A DNA stretch of 64,000 nt. Source: Cymbidium sinense (lineage: Eukaryota > Streptophyta > Magnoliopsida > Asparagales > Orchidaceae). A program made the position numbers and the translations under genes. The notes under the pieces were generated by a model. It was not told the DNA's origin. It saw only the letters and a program-made list of their open reading frames with translations, and did no database searches. The stretch is taken from NCBI GenBank assembly GCA_021442155.1, contig CM038222.1, positions 22,578,923-22,642,922 on the forward strand, given 5' to 3'. Each line of letters starts with the position of its first letter. Within the stretch, counting starts at the first letter, position 1. Positions 1 through 12,053 of this stretch are shown here, piece after piece.

Positions 1-209
1 TACTTAATCATAGTAGGAGGCTTTTGCTAACCTAAAATTTCAAATTTCTCATATTTATAGGGAAGCCAACTCTTATGTTGACTTTCTTGCCAAATTCCGG
101 GGCCAAGTCTTCTTTTTTACAAAAGTTTTCTAATGATGACATACCTTTCCTTTTAAGGGGTCTTGTGAATCTAGATAAAACTGGTTTGCCTTATCTTAGA
201 AGCTTTTAG
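1..209 (+). pseudogene. LINE ORF2 C-terminus, RNase H tail (LnA)
   Basis: This is the last part of a plant LINE ORF2, entering from the left edge. One + frame reads QISHIYREANSYVDFLAKF, the end of the LINE RNase H domain with the conserved A-x-x-x-V/A-D-F-L-A block whose Asp is the last catalytic acid. That frame then meets stops, and after a small indel another frame gives LRGLVNLDKTGLPYLRSF and a TAG at 207-209. The same tail ends LnE (34898) and LnF (55770) on the other strand, which fixes the identity. It is a pseudogene because the frame is broken. It is the only LINE coding piece on the + strand. Confidence 0.8.
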
Positions 210-1832
210 CTCTTCTTTTCCACCTTTGGGCTTCCATGTTGGTGTTTTTGATTAGTATTTATTTTCTTCTTTGCTAGCTTGGACTTGAGTTTTTTCTTCA
301 CTTAAATATATTTTTAATCTTTAGTTTGAGTACTTCCCATTCTTTGGATGGGTTGGGGTTGTCTTTCCATTTATTGGATTTTTGATATAGTGTTTATTTT
401 TTTGTTTGTCGTCTCTCCCACCTTGGTAGAGGTGTTTGCAGCAAGTGGAGGCTATTGGGTTTTGCCTGTCTTCTGTTTGGTGTGGTTCTCTTTATTGGTT
501 GGATCTCTCTGCAGTCTAGTTTATTCATTTTGGAATTTATGGTTGACTAGTTGCTAGTGTTGCCTGGTTGTGGGTTTTTCCCTTTGGTGTTGCTTTCAAT
601 TTGTTACCTTCCACTGGTTGGTTGTCACTCACTTTGTTGTTTCTCCTTCAGAAGGTGGCTATTGGTAGCTTTTGTGGATTTAGCTCCCTACGGGGGGTGT
701 GTGTGGCCTTGAGGGCTCTTTATTTTTTATTGTTGCTTGGAGAACTATTTTCTTGCAGCTACTTACCCTTACTTTACTACTATTCTGGATGAGTGTGAGG
801 TTGGATGCTACTGGATTGTTATATCTTTTGAATATTGGGTGCACCTCTTGTAATACTGAGGTTTTGTTTTTGATTTACGTTCTGAATTGGAAAGCTAAAA
901 ATCACTTGTTGGATGTTTTTTGGACTTGGGTGATAATGACTCTGTTTGGGTTCCTTTTTGTTATTGTCTCTATTTGTTGGATTATTTTTGATCTTAAAGG
1001 GCTTTTTCTTTTTGTCTTTGGCTGCTGTCTCTAGCTATTTGAATAGGATTTTCCTTTCCTTAGATTTGGATTGTTGGGTGTTGCCTATGGCTTTCCCTTG
1101 GGATTTTTTTGAATGTTTGTGATTGGATGACTACTTCTGTCTTTCATACTGATGGTTCTAAATTTGATGATTTGAATCCTTGGCTATCTTGGTGGATTGT
1201 AGGGTGGCCTTCTTGGAGCTTGATTGGTTACTCTACTGGGTTGGTTAAAAGAGTATTTACTTGGTTATAATTTTATTAATCTTTTTGAGACTATGTTTGG
1301 AACCGGCTGCTTACTTTCCCATTCTTCTATTCTAGTTTCTAGCTGCAAGGATTTTTAATTATGGGCTGTGGATGAACCTCTCCACTTTCCTATTTTGATG
1401 GCTACCTTGCTACCTAACATTCTTACTGTTGGTCTTACTACTACTCTGGGTATTATTGCTTCTGGATATTTGCTCTTTTAATGGATGACCTTATCAACTA
1501 TGTTCTTCCTTTTGCCTTTGTTTGGTCTCAATTTACTACTTTTTCTAATATTTTGAGGTTTGCTCCTAGTAATTGTGTTAGCAATTCTTAGTGGTGGATT
1601 TGGTGGTTCTCCCTCTGATCTAATGATATCTAGATGGTTTACCTCTTTATCTGTTATACTGAGCTTAATATCTGAATCTTTGGGTGTTTGGAGGTTATAT
1701 TTATTGTTTGAAGTTTTATGCAGTTCATGTGATGATGATCATTGGATAAGGTGCTACAGGTATCTTTGCAATGATGGCCTTGATGTTTCCCACTCCTTCT
1801 TTTGGCTGGTAGTGCTATATGTAATTGCAACA
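210..1832 (+). mobile_element. LINE 3' untranslated region (LnA), 3' end missing
   Basis: T/G-rich sequence directly follows the LnA stop codon. The last 90 bases (about 1745-1832: a 'gatggccttgatgtttccc' block, then 'ttttggctggtagtgctata') match, in reverse complement, the LnF 3'UTR at about 54175-54265, so this is the 3'UTR of the same LINE family. The final few hundred bases, including the A-tract, are absent and the sequence stops at an inverted joint with LnB. Open frames here (about 348-557, 699-1034 and 1560-1880) encode only Phe/Leu/Trp/Val-rich strings expected from T/G-rich DNA, and I do not call them genes. Confidence 0.7.
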
Positions 1833-2215
1833 CTTTACCAACATGAATACAAAAGGTTTCGCAAACCTTTCCATAATTGAATCAGAACACATATTATGGG
1901 AACACCTCAAAAGGAGATAGAGATAAGCTCGAGAGACACACCAGTAGAATTGGCCTTTCTAGCAAGAACATCCTTGAAAGATTTCAAAGTCACCAATGGA
2001 TTTAATCCAGAGATCCCCAAGGAGTCAAAAACCTTAATGGGGAAGCGGCGATCTGGTCAACCGCAATGATCTGAGGAGAAGCCGAAAGTTGAGTAAAGCC
2101 ATCAAAATGGAATCCCCAGCCGAACTGCACACAAGAAAAGCCACAAAGGAGACACAGCTCCATAGGACAAACGAAATTAACTAGAGCACCAAAAAAAATG
2201 GAAGAGCGAGAAGAT
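1833..2215 (-). pseudogene. LINE ORF1 5' fragment (LnB)
   Basis: On the minus strand this region gives, across stops, LKSFKDVLARKANSTGVSLE and then a MERFAKPFVFMLV-like stretch. These align with the LnF ORF1 (TLKLFKDILTNKNSYLGESL, then EKLAKPFEFTLVGKF), so this is the N-terminal part of the LINE gag-like ORF1 just before and into the DUF4283-like domain. It is clearly more diverged from LnE and LnF than those are from each other, so it may come from a related subfamily. The right end (about 2215) is the 5' end of the element and passes into degenerate telomeric DNA. The left end is a rearrangement joint with LnA. Nothing downstream of ORF1 is present. Confidence 0.65.
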
Positions 2216-4889
2216 GCTCAAATGATTTGAATTTGTTCAGGTTTAGGTTCAGGTTCAAGTTCAGGTTTTAGTTTGGTTTTGGTTTCTGGTTTGTGGTTAG
2301 TTTAGGGTTTAGGGTTTAGGGTTTTTTTTTTAAATTAAGTAAACCGGTAGGTTCTGGTTTATTTAGTTTATTTTTTTAATTAATTTTATTTTTTATTTTT
2401 ATTTAGGTTTAATTTTTATTTTTATTTAATTTAATCTATTTATTTTAGGTTTATTTATTTTAGTTTATTTTCTTGGTTAAGGTTTAGGTTTATGTTTATT
2501 TCTTTGTTTAGTTTTAGTTTTATTTTCTTTTTTCAGTTTAGGTTTTATGTTTTATTTTAGGTTTATTTTAGGCTTTTTTTATTTTAGTTTTATTTTTTAT
2601 TTATTTTTATTTTATTTTATTTAGTTTGGTTTAGTTTAGTTTATTAGGTTTTATTTATTTTCTTAGTTTATTTTAGTATATACATTTATTTTATTTTATT
2701 TATTTAGTTTTTATTTATGATTTAGTTTTATTTTTGGTTTATTTTTTAGGTTTTTTATTTTATTTTATTTTATTTATTTTTTTATTTTTATTTTTTACAT
2801 TAGGTTTTATTTTATTATGTTTTAATTTTAAGTTTATTTTATTTTTAATTTTATTTTAGTTTTTTTTTTTTATATTTTAGTTTAGTTTATTTTTTCATCC
2901 ATTTTATTTTAAGTTTAGTTTTTATTTTTTTTATTTTATTTTTCTGGTTTAGGTTTATTTATTTTTTTATTTTATTTTATTTTAGGTTTAGGTTTTTTAC
3001 CTTTTAGGTTTTTGTATTTATGGTCAGGGTTGTGGTTTTAGGTTGAGGTTTTTAGGCCTGTGGATTAGTTTTGGTGGTTTAGGGTCAGGTGTGGATTGGT
3101 ATGGCCAGGTTTAGGGTTTATGATTTAGGGTAGGTATGTTATTTAGTTAGTTTAGTGTTATTTTTTATTTTTTTATTTAAGATTTAAAGTTTAGGGTTTA
3201 GGGTTTAGGGATTAGTGCTTAGGGTTATTTTTAATTAAGTAAACAGATATGTTTAAGTTTGTTTAGTTTATTTTTTTAATTATTTTAGTTTATTTTATTC
3301 TTTATTTTTATTTAGGTTTGTTTTTTATTTTTATTTAGTTTAGTTTATTTATTTTAGGTTTATTTATTTTAATTTAGGTTTTTTTATTTATTTTACCTTT
3401 TTGGTCTATGTTAAGGTTTATGATTATTTTTTAGTATAATTTTATTTTTATTTTATTTTAGGTTTAGGTTTTATTTTTATTTTTTAGGTTTAGGTTTTAT
3501 TTTAGTTTTTTTTAAATTTTTTTATTTTAGGTTTATTTTATTTTTTTATAGGTTTAAGTTATTTTTTTATTTTATTATATTTTATTTATTTAGGTTTAGG
3601 TTTAGTTTATTTTTTGGTTTAGGTTTTATTTATTTTAGTTTAGTTTTAGTTTATTTAGGTTTATTTTATTTTAATTTTAGGTTTAGTTTTTTTTTTTTAT
3701 TTTAATTTTATGGTTTTATTTTAGATTTATTTATTAAGATTAGTTTATTTTAGTTTTATTATTTTATTTTAGGTTTAATTTATTTTTAGGTTTAGTTTAG
3801 ATTTTATATTTATTTTATTTTAGGTTTAGTTTTAGTTTTTATTTTATTTTTATTAGTTTTTTTATTTTTTTAGGTTTATTTTTTTTTATTTTTAGTTTAG
3901 TTTAGGTTTATTTTTAATTTATTTTATTTTATTTAGTTTAGGTTTTATTTAGTTTATTTTAGGTTTAGGTTTTTATTTATTTTATTTTAGTTTTAGATTT
4001 ATTTTTTATTTTATTTTAGGTTAGTTTTAGTTTTTAGGTTTTAATTTTTTTATTTTTAGGTTTATTATTTTTTTTTTTGTGTATTAATTTTATTTTTAGT
4101 TTATTTATTTTTTAGTTTATATTATGTAGGTTTGTGGGTTTAGGGTTAGGGTTTAGGGTTTAGGGTTTAGGGTTTACGGTTGTAGGTTTAAGGTTTAGGG
4201 TTTAGGGTTAGTTTTAGGATTTAGGGTTTAAGGTTTTGTTTATAAAAAAATTAATTAAACTGATAGGTTTTAGTTTATTTAGTTTATTTTTTATTTATTT
4301 TAGTTTATTTTATTTTTATTTTTATTTAGGTTTATTTTTTTACTATTATTTAGTTTAGTTTATTTATTTTAGATTAACTTTTGTATTTTAGTTTATTTTA
4401 TTAGGTTTAGGTTTAGGTTTATCTTTATTTTTTATTTTAGTTTTATTTTTATTTTCTTTTTTTAGGTTTCAATTTTATTTTTTATTTATAAGTTTAGTAT
4501 TAGGTCTTATTTATTTTAGTTTAGTTTATTTTAGTATAGTTTAGGTTAATTTTATTTTATTTTATTATTATTTTTTAGTTTAGGTTTTATTTTTTATATT
4601 TTTTTAAGTTTTCTTTTTAGGATTTTATTTAGTTTTTATTTTATTTTGTTTTTGGTTTATTTTATTTATATTTTATGTTTAGTTTATATTTTATTTAGGT
4701 TTTTTATTTTCGGATTTATTTTATTTTTTAGTTTAGTTTAGGTTTAGTTTATTTTATTTTTAATATTTTATTTAGATTTAAGCTTATTTATTTATTTTAT
4801 TTTATTATTTTATTTAATTTAGGTTTAGCATTTTATGTTTTAAGAGTTTAAGGTTTAGGGTTTAGGGTTTAAAGTTTGGGGTTTAGGGG
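2216..4889 (+). repeat. Degenerate telomeric array with three T-rich blocks
   Basis: No gene is seen. Short TTTAGGG runs occur near 2300-2325, 3190-3225, 4135-4230 and 4850-4885. Between them lie three T-rich blocks of TTTAGG and TTTATTTT words. Each block opens with the array's junction module: about 2331-2352 (AAATTAAGTAAACCGGTAGG), 3231-3250 and 4250-4270, and in each the preceding bases on the + strand are a T-tract. At 3000-3130 the repeat is less regular, with words such as ggtcaggg and ggcctgtgg. No GR-RBP fragment is present in this interval, unlike most of the array. Confidence 0.85.
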
Positions 4890-7290
4890 TTTTTTTTTTT
4901 GGGAAACCCCATATAGCGAGAATTTTATTGCCACAAAAAGAGGGTTACAAGATCCTTAAAGTGGATAAACTCAACCATGCTCAAAGAGAGACAATCACCT
5001 AGAGAGTAAATCCCATCTAAGTACAACCAAAAGCAAAATAAAAGAGTAAAAGAAAGCAAAAGATACAAATTGATTAACATAGAAGGCATTGATGATTAGG
5101 GCCAAAGCTCTTGTGAGAGAGAATGAATGACACTAGGGAGCAAACCCGCAAGAGAACAAGAGAAGTGCACCGCAAAATTGTAGAAAGATAGAAATTAGAG
5201 CTTTAAAGTAATCTAAAATGAAAATTGAAAGCAAAGATAAACCGAAAAGATTATAAAGTAGTGTGATAGAGAAGTCGCTCACCACATCAAATCTGATGCA
5301 AATATGAGCATCCAAACTTCAAGTGGAAGGGTTACAACATAAGAGCTACTACCAAAACCAAAAGGAGTGAAATCATCACTCATATGTGCCCATATGTCTT
5401 TATCTTTAATACCCTAAAGAAAAGCAATACGTAACCGAACGAAGCAACTACAAACCTAAGCAAAGCCATATACACATATAAAAAGATACAACAAAGAATA
5501 GAATGGGTAAGGGGATCATGCGAATAAATATCATCAATATAGTCACCATGGCATGAGAACATATGAAAATGAACTTCCGCCACCTTATTTTTAACCAGAG
5601 GCAAGGGTTTAATTAGACTAGCATGAAAACCCACCACAAAAAAAAAATGTAAAGGGTTAGGTAAAGAGAAGCACAATTTTTTGAAATCCAAAAGGCAAAT
5701 AAACAAGCATGTAAATAACTCCAACCCAAACATATAGGACATACATAAAGTTAATAACCAGCAAGTGTATAGCAAAATAGCATAACTCAAACTCAAATTA
5801 TAATAGGAAATGTAGAAGTTTAATAGAAATAAGATGGGAATGCAACAACAGATTAGGTGGACCAGAAGGCACAGATAATAAGCTGCTCCCCACCACAAAT
5901 AGCTCCAAATTAAGATAATCAGAGAGACAACCCTAGAAGCAACTTGCTTGGAATAAAACTTGATAATCCAGTTCAACCAACAACCAAGATAGTAAAAAGT
6001 AGCAAGCTGGCCATAAAACCACCCATTCAGAATAGATAGTGCATAAGGTTATATCATAAGCAATAATGACCGCATAATTCTAACTGAACGAAGATGGAAA
6101 AAATAACAACAGATTAAATAGACCTCAAACATCAAGTGATCAGCTGCAGCCCAGTTTCCAACATCAAAAACAATCATAAAAGCAACAAGCAACAAACAAC
6201 TAACAACCACAAAGGTAGCCTGCTGGACAAAGGACCCGAAAATCCAACAGCCAACAATTGAAATAACAATACAATGATTGCACCCACCATAAGATAAGCC
6301 AGTGAAAAATAGAGATACAAAATAGATACAAAAGGGGGTCAAAAGAGAGCCATTATTGAAATCCTTCAAAATAAAGAAAAGTAGGCTTGCAGCTAAACCA
6401 ACATCCTTAGTAAAAGCAGACTGGAAAGAACTCATTAAGTAAGTCCAATCCTGCAAAGAGATAATAATAATAACAAGGGTATTGCCATTTCTCTCCTTAC
6501 AGGTTGGGAAGGTGAGGATAGCAAAAGCAATAAAAAAACAACCCCAAAAGTAGTTTTGTCGGACATGATGACAACCCAAGAAGTAGTTGTGCATAAATAA
6601 TCAATAGCCAACAACCAAGACAAATAAATAGTAGTTAGCCATAAAACCACACATTCAGAATAGAAAGTGCATAAGTTAATTTCCAAGTAGGTCATACCAT
6701 AATCAGGATTGACACAACAAGAATCAACAAAATGGAAAAAATAGCAGCAGTTTAGATAGACCACAAACATGTGGTGATCAACTACAGCATCAAGCAAAAA
6801 TACAAAAGCCAACAAACAACCAACAACCTCAAAGGAGGACTGCTGGACATAAGATCCAAGATTCCAACAGCCAATAATTAAAACATCAATATAAATATTG
6901 CACCCACCATAAGATAAGATAATAAAAAAAAGTGGTACAACATAGACACAAAAGGGGTTCAAAAGGGAGCCATCATTGAAATCCTTCAAGACAAAGTAGA
7001 GTAGGCTTGCAGCTAAACTACCATCCTCAATAAAAGTAGACTGGAAAGAAATCATTAAGTAAGTCCAATCCTGCAAAGAGAAAATAATAATAATAAGGGT
7101 TTCATAGTTTGTCTCCTTACAGGTTGGTAAGGTGAGGTTAGCAAAATCAATCATAAAAATAGCCCCAAAAGCAGCCTACTCGACATAAGACCCAAAAATC
7201 CAACAGCCAATAATTAAAACATTAGAACATTTATTGCACCCACCATAAGATAAACCAGTAAAAAGTAGTGGAACAACGTCAAAAGGGGTT
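4890..7290 (-). mobile_element. 5'-truncated LINE, 3'UTR only (LnC)
   Basis: The left end reads GGGTTTAGGGG, then a T-tract and 'gaattttattgccac-aaa', the same 3' terminus as LnD (20834) and LnF (53766). On the minus strand this is LINE 3' end, A-tract, then CCCTAAA. No RT, EN or RNase H sequence is present, so the copy is 5'-truncated within its 3'UTR. The right end joins the array at 7281-7290, where AAAAGGGGTT is shared between the LINE's own sequence (compare about 6950-6960) and the flanking TTTAGGG. Long minus-strand open frames at 5380-5976, 6049-6594 and 6435-7154 encode hydrophobic strings with no domain I recognise. They follow from the T-rich sense strand and I do not annotate them as genes. 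Confidence 0.75.
6040..7280 (-). repeat. Tandem ~620-bp duplication in LnC 3'UTR
   Basis: Blocks recur at a 620-bp offset: 'tgctggac' at 6221 and 6841, the 'gcacccaccataagataag' block near 6280 and 6900, and 'aagtaagtccaatcctgca' near 6437 and 7057. A third partial copy starts near 7160 and skips ahead to the same block near 7180-7255. Copies look roughly 80-85% alike by eye. The period is not a multiple of three. The two overlapping hydrophobic minus-strand ORFs are translations of the two copies. Confidence 0.8.
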
Positions 7291-8669
7291 TAGGGTATAG
7301 AGTATAGAGTTATAGGTTTTATGGTTTAGGGTTTAGGGTTTAGGGCTTAAGGTTTAGGTTCTAGGCTTTTAGGGTTTAGGGTTTTCAGTTTAGGATTTAG
7401 AGTTGTAGGTTTAGGGTTTAGGGTTAGTTTTAGGTTTAGGTTTTTTCTAACTATTTTTTTAATTTTTTAATTTAGGATTTTTGGTTTAGGGTTTTTTATA
7501 GTTCAGGGTTTAGGGTGGTAGGTTTAGGGTTGTACGTTTGGGGTTGTAGGTTTAGGGTTAGTTTTGTGGTTTAGGATTTAGGGTTTTGGATTTATGATTT
7601 TGGTTTAGTTTGGGTTTGTTAGTTTAGGTTTAGGGTTTAGGGTTTGGGTTTAGGGTTTGTGGTTTTTTAAAATTAACATCCCTAGGTTTTGATTTATTAT
7701 TTTTTTATTTTAGTTTATTATTTTATTTATTTTTATTTAGGTTTATTTTTTTATTTAGTCTAGTTTATTTATTTTAGTTTTTGTTTTTTCATTTTAATTT
7801 ACTTTGTATGTTTAGGTTTAGGTTTATGTTTACTTTTAAGTTTAGTTTTATTTTTAATTTATTTTTTAGGTTTAAGATTTATTTTTTCTTTTTAGATTTT
7901 GGTTCACATTCTTATTTTATTTTTTTAGGTTTATGTTTTAGGATTTTATTTTAGGTTTATTTTTAGGTTTTATTTTTTTAGTTTATGTTTAGGTTTATTT
8001 TTAGCTTATTTTATTTTATTTAGTTTAAGCTTAGGTTTAGATTTAAGTTGACATTTTTTTTTATGTTATTTTAGTTTTGGTTTATTTTTATTTTAGTTTT
8101 ATTTTAGGTTTAGGATTTTCTTAGTTTATGATTTAGGTTTTATTTTTATTAATTTTAGGTTTTATTTATTTATTATTTATATTTATTAAGTTTATTATTA
8201 TATTTTAGGTTTATTTTATTTATATTTTAGGTTTAGTTTTTATTTTATTTAGTTTTTTTTATTTTTTTTAATTTAGTTTAGGTTTTTATTTATTTTATTT
8301 TATTTTAGTTTTTATTTTTTATTTTATTTTCTTTTGACATTTAGGTTTAGGTTCTAGGTTATGTTTTTACTTTATTTTATTTTCATTTAGGTTTTTCTAT
8401 GTATTTTATTTTTGGGACTTATTTAGTTTAGGTTTACATTTTTAGCCATTTAGGGTTTAGGGTTTAGGGTTAGTTTAGGGTTTAAGGTCAAGTAGGGTGG
8501 GTTTTATAGCTTAGTGTTTAGGGTTTAGGTTTAGGTTTGTGTTTAGGGTTTGTGGTTTGGAGTTTAGGTTTAGTGTTTAGGTTTTATGGTTTAGGGTTTG
8601 GGATTTAGGTTTTAGGTTTAGGGTTCAGGTTTTAGTTTAGGGTTTAAGGCTTTTCATTTTTTATTTTTC
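7291..8669 (+). repeat. Degenerate telomeric array with T-rich block
   Basis: TTTAGGG-like runs at about 7290-7660 are followed by a diverged junction (about 7660-7690), a T-rich block to about 8450, then TTTAGGG-like DNA up to g1. No gene is seen. Confidence 0.85.
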
Positions 8670-9094
8670 TAATAGAGAAAAAATTTAGATTCAACATTTA
8701 TTCTTTTTGATTTGACCAACTAAGTAACACACCAAGTTTTCTACGACATAAACAACAATAGAAATTAAAAATGAGCATGCATAAAGAAAATCAAAAACAC
8801 TAGATAACTAGAATCATCTCTACGATAAAGTCACAGTTCCATAAGCATCAGATCTAATCGACCATTCTTTATTTTCTCTAGTTCCCATCAGAAGCCTCCC
8901 AGGCCTCACGAGTAGTGAGATAGACCATGATATCCCTGATCTCTCCCTCCACCACCACATGTGAATCTCCATCTCTCCTCCCATAACCACCACTCCACCA
9001 CCACCTTCATATCCACCACCACCATAGATACGCCTCCACCTTTGCCTCCACCGCCAAATAGGTTGAGCGGTGATGTTCTCCAAGGTTCGCCCAT
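8670..9094 (-). pseudogene. GR-RBP 3' fragment g1 (long-unit type)
   Basis: The minus strand starts at AATGGGC next to telomeric repeats and shows a 1-base loss in the first codons (CGAACC where others have CAGAACC). A glycine-rich stretch follows (YGGGGYEGGGG, then GGRDQGY in a shifted frame). The conserved C-terminal Trp codon is TAG (GGAACTAGAGAAA). The 3'UTR runs to about 8675, with an interrupted A-tract. Frameshifts mean no continuous glycine-rich product. The right flank has the TTTATTTAGTTGCTGG motif typical of long units. Confidence 0.8.
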
Positions 9095-12053
9095 TCTGGT
9101 TTAGGCTTAGGTTTAGTTTCTTTTTAGGGTTTAGGTTTATTTTAAATTTATTTAGTTGCTGGTTTAGGATTAGGGTTTTGGGAGGTGGTTTATTACAGGG
9201 TTTAGGGTTTAAAGGCTAGGGTTTAGGATTTATAGGTTTAGGGTTTAATGCTGGGTTTAGGGCTTAGGTTTTAGGATAAGGTTTACTTTGGGTTTTAGGT
9301 TGGTTAGTAGATTTAGGTTTAGATTTAGGGTTTTGGGTTTTTTTTTAAAAAAAAGTAAATTGGTAGGTTTTTAGTTTATTTTGTATATTTTATTTATTTT
9401 TTATTTAATTTAGTTTATTTTATTTTTAATTTTTATATAGGTTTATTTTTTATTTAGTTTAGCTTATTTATTTTAGGTTTATTTATTTTAGGTTAGGTTT
9501 TTTATTTTAGTTTAATTTTTAGGGTTAGGTTTAGGTTTAGGTTTCTTTTCTAGTTGAGTTATATTTATATTTATATTTTTAATTTAGCTATTATTTTTTT
9601 ATTTTAGGTTTAGGTTTTTATTTTATTTTTGTAGTTTTAACTTTTATGTTTTTATATTAGGTTTATTTTCATGTATTATTTTTTAATTTAGGTTTAGGTT
9701 TAATTTTAGTTTATTTTATATTATTTAGTTTAGGTTTTATTTTGGTTTTATTTATTTTATTCTTTATTAGTTACTTAGGTTTATTTTATTTTATTTTTTT
9801 ATATTTATTTTAGCTTTCTTGGTTTTTTTTAGTTTAGGTTTAGGTTTTATTTTTATTTTATTTTATTTTATTTTAAGGTTTATTTTCTTTTATTTTATTT
9901 TTATTTTTTATGTTTCTTTTATTTTATTTATTTAACATTTAGTTTTATTTTATTTAAGTTTTATTGTTAGTTTATTTTATTTTTTAATTTAATTTATCTA
10001 TTTTATTTTAGTTTATTTTTATTTTTTATTTAAATTTATTTTTAGGTTTAGTTTAGTTTAGTTTAGTTTTCATGTTATTTTATTTTTTTATTTTATTTTA
10101 GGTTTAGATTTTTTTTATTTATATTTAGTAATTTAGGTAGGATTTAGGTTAAATTGTGGTAGTTTTTAGAGTTTAGTTAGGTCAGATTAGGGTTATATGC
10201 CTGGGTTAGGAGTGGGAGTGGTAGAGAGTTCAGGGTAGTAGCCTGGGCTGGGCCTGGGTTTAGGGTTTAGTTTAGTTTTTTTTAGTGGTGGCTCAGCTAG
10301 TGGGATCAGGTCAGTGTCAGTAGAATGTGGTTGGGTCAGTTCCTGGCTCAGTGGCTCAGAGTGAGTTTTAGTTTAGTTTATGACCAGTGGTTCATTTAGG
10401 TTATTAGTGATCATTTTGAGTTTAGGATCAAGTATTTGTGGTTTTGAAATAACCCATAGGTTTATGCTTTTTATTTATAATATTTTATTTATGTTTTCAT
10501 TTTAGTTTATTTTTAGGTTATGTTCTTTTATTTATTTTGTTTAATTTAAGTTTATTTTATTTTATTTTTTTTTAGGTTTTGGTTTTATTTTTTTTTAGGT
10601 TTGGGTTTATTTTATTTTTAGTTTAGGTTTTAAGTTTTATTTTATTTATTTTAGTTTTTATTTTATTTTATTGATTTAGTTTATTTTATTTATTTATTTT
10701 ATTTTATTTAGTTTATTTATTTAGGTTTATTTTATTTATTTTAGTTTTAGTTTATTTTATTTATTTTATTTTATTTTTTTTTTATTTTATTTAGGTTTAG
10801 TTTTATTTTTATTTGGTTTTATTTATTTTTATGTTTAGTTAGTTTGGTTTTTATTTGTTTTATTTTATTTTATTTTATGTTTTATTTTTTTTATGGTTTA
10901 GGTTTAGGGTTTAGGAGGGGTTTTAGTTTGGTGTTTTATTTTAGGGTTTAGGTTTTTTAGTTTAGGGTTTAGGGGATGGTTTTATAGTTTAGGTTTATTT
11001 TAGGTTTTATCTGGTTTGGTTTGGTTTATAGTTTAGGAAGTTTAGGTTTATTCTTTTTTTTATTTATTTAAGGTTTAAGTTTTTCTTTTGCTTTATTTTA
11101 TTTTTAGGTTTATTTTATTATTATTTTATATTTAGTTTTTATTTTATTTAGGTTTTTTAATTTTTTGGTTTATTTTATTTTTTTAGTTGAGGTTAGGTTT
11201 TTATTTATTTTAGTTTTGTTTAATATTTATTTTTTATTTTATTTTATTTTTATGTTTAAGTTTAGGTTTTAGTTTTGGTTTTTATTTTATTTATTTTGAT
11301 TTAGGTTTTTCTATTTATTTTATTTTTAGCTTTAGGTTTTTAAGTTTTTAGGGTTTAGGGTTTAGGGTTTATGGTTTAGGGTTTAGGGTTTAGTGTTTAG
11401 AGTTGAGAGTTTTAGGGTTTAGGGTTATGGTTTTTTCTATTTTATTTTTATTTTTTAGGGTTTATGTTTATTTTTAGTTTAGTTTATTATATTTAGTTTA
11501 AGTTTAGGTTAATTAATTCTAGGTTTAGGTTTAGGTTTAGGTTTTATTTATTTTAGTTTTGGTTTAGGTTAATTTTATTTTTATTTTAAGGTTAGGTTTT
11601 ATTTTTTATTTATTCTTAGATTTATTTTTTTTTTACGTTTAGGCTTAGGTTTATTTATTTTATTATAGGTTTATTTTATTATTATTTTAGGCTTAGTTTT
11701 TATTTTACTTAGGGTTTTTTGTTTAGTTTATGATTTTATTTATTTTATTTTAGTTTAAGTTAAGGTTTTAGTTTAATTTTATTTTATTTTTTTATTTTAT
11801 TTTGATTTAGGTTTTTTTATTTATTTTATTTTTTGGTTTTATTTAATTTAAGTTTAAGTTTTTAGCTTTTTACTATTTAGGGTTTAGAGTTTAGGGTTTA
11901 TGGTTTATTTAAGGTTTAGGGTTTGTGGTTTAGGATTTAGGGTTTAGGGTTTAGAGTTTTGGGTTTAGTGTTTAGGGTTTATGTTTTAGGGTTTAGGGTT
12001 TAGGGTTTAGGTTAAATGGAGTTTAAGGCATAGGGTTTAGGGTTTTTTATTTT
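9095..12053 (+). repeat. Telomeric array with T-rich blocks
   Basis: Telomere-like DNA at 9095-9330 is followed by a junction module near 9341-9365, a T-rich block to about 10140, an irregular GC-richer island (10140-10460, listed separately) and further T-rich blocks (about 10460-10890, 11040-11340 and 11450-11870). TTTAGGG tracts lie near 11345-11420 and 11880-12040. No gene is seen. Confidence 0.85.
10140..10460. other. Non-telomeric GC-richer island rich in TCAG words
   Basis: This segment of about 300 bp breaks the T-rich pattern. It is richer in G and C and carries many short repeats of gggtcag, ggctcag and tcagtg type, plus 'gcctgggctgggcctggg'. I find no ORF, RNA fold or element end that would identify it. 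It could be a local duplication of a short TCAG-containing motif or a small insertion. It occurs once in this window. Confidence 0.45.

Noticed and set aside
348..1880. Four + strand ORFs in the first 2 kb
   Set aside because: They lie in the LnA 3'UTR. Composition is Phe/Leu/Trp/Val from T/G-rich DNA and there is no recognisable domain.
5380..7154. Long hydrophobic minus-strand ORFs (up to 239 codons) that look like membrane proteins
   Set aside because: They sit in the T-rich sense strand of a LINE 3'UTR, overlap in different frames across a 620-bp repeat and show no domain. Similar frames in LnF and LnD 3'UTRs do not align as proteins.
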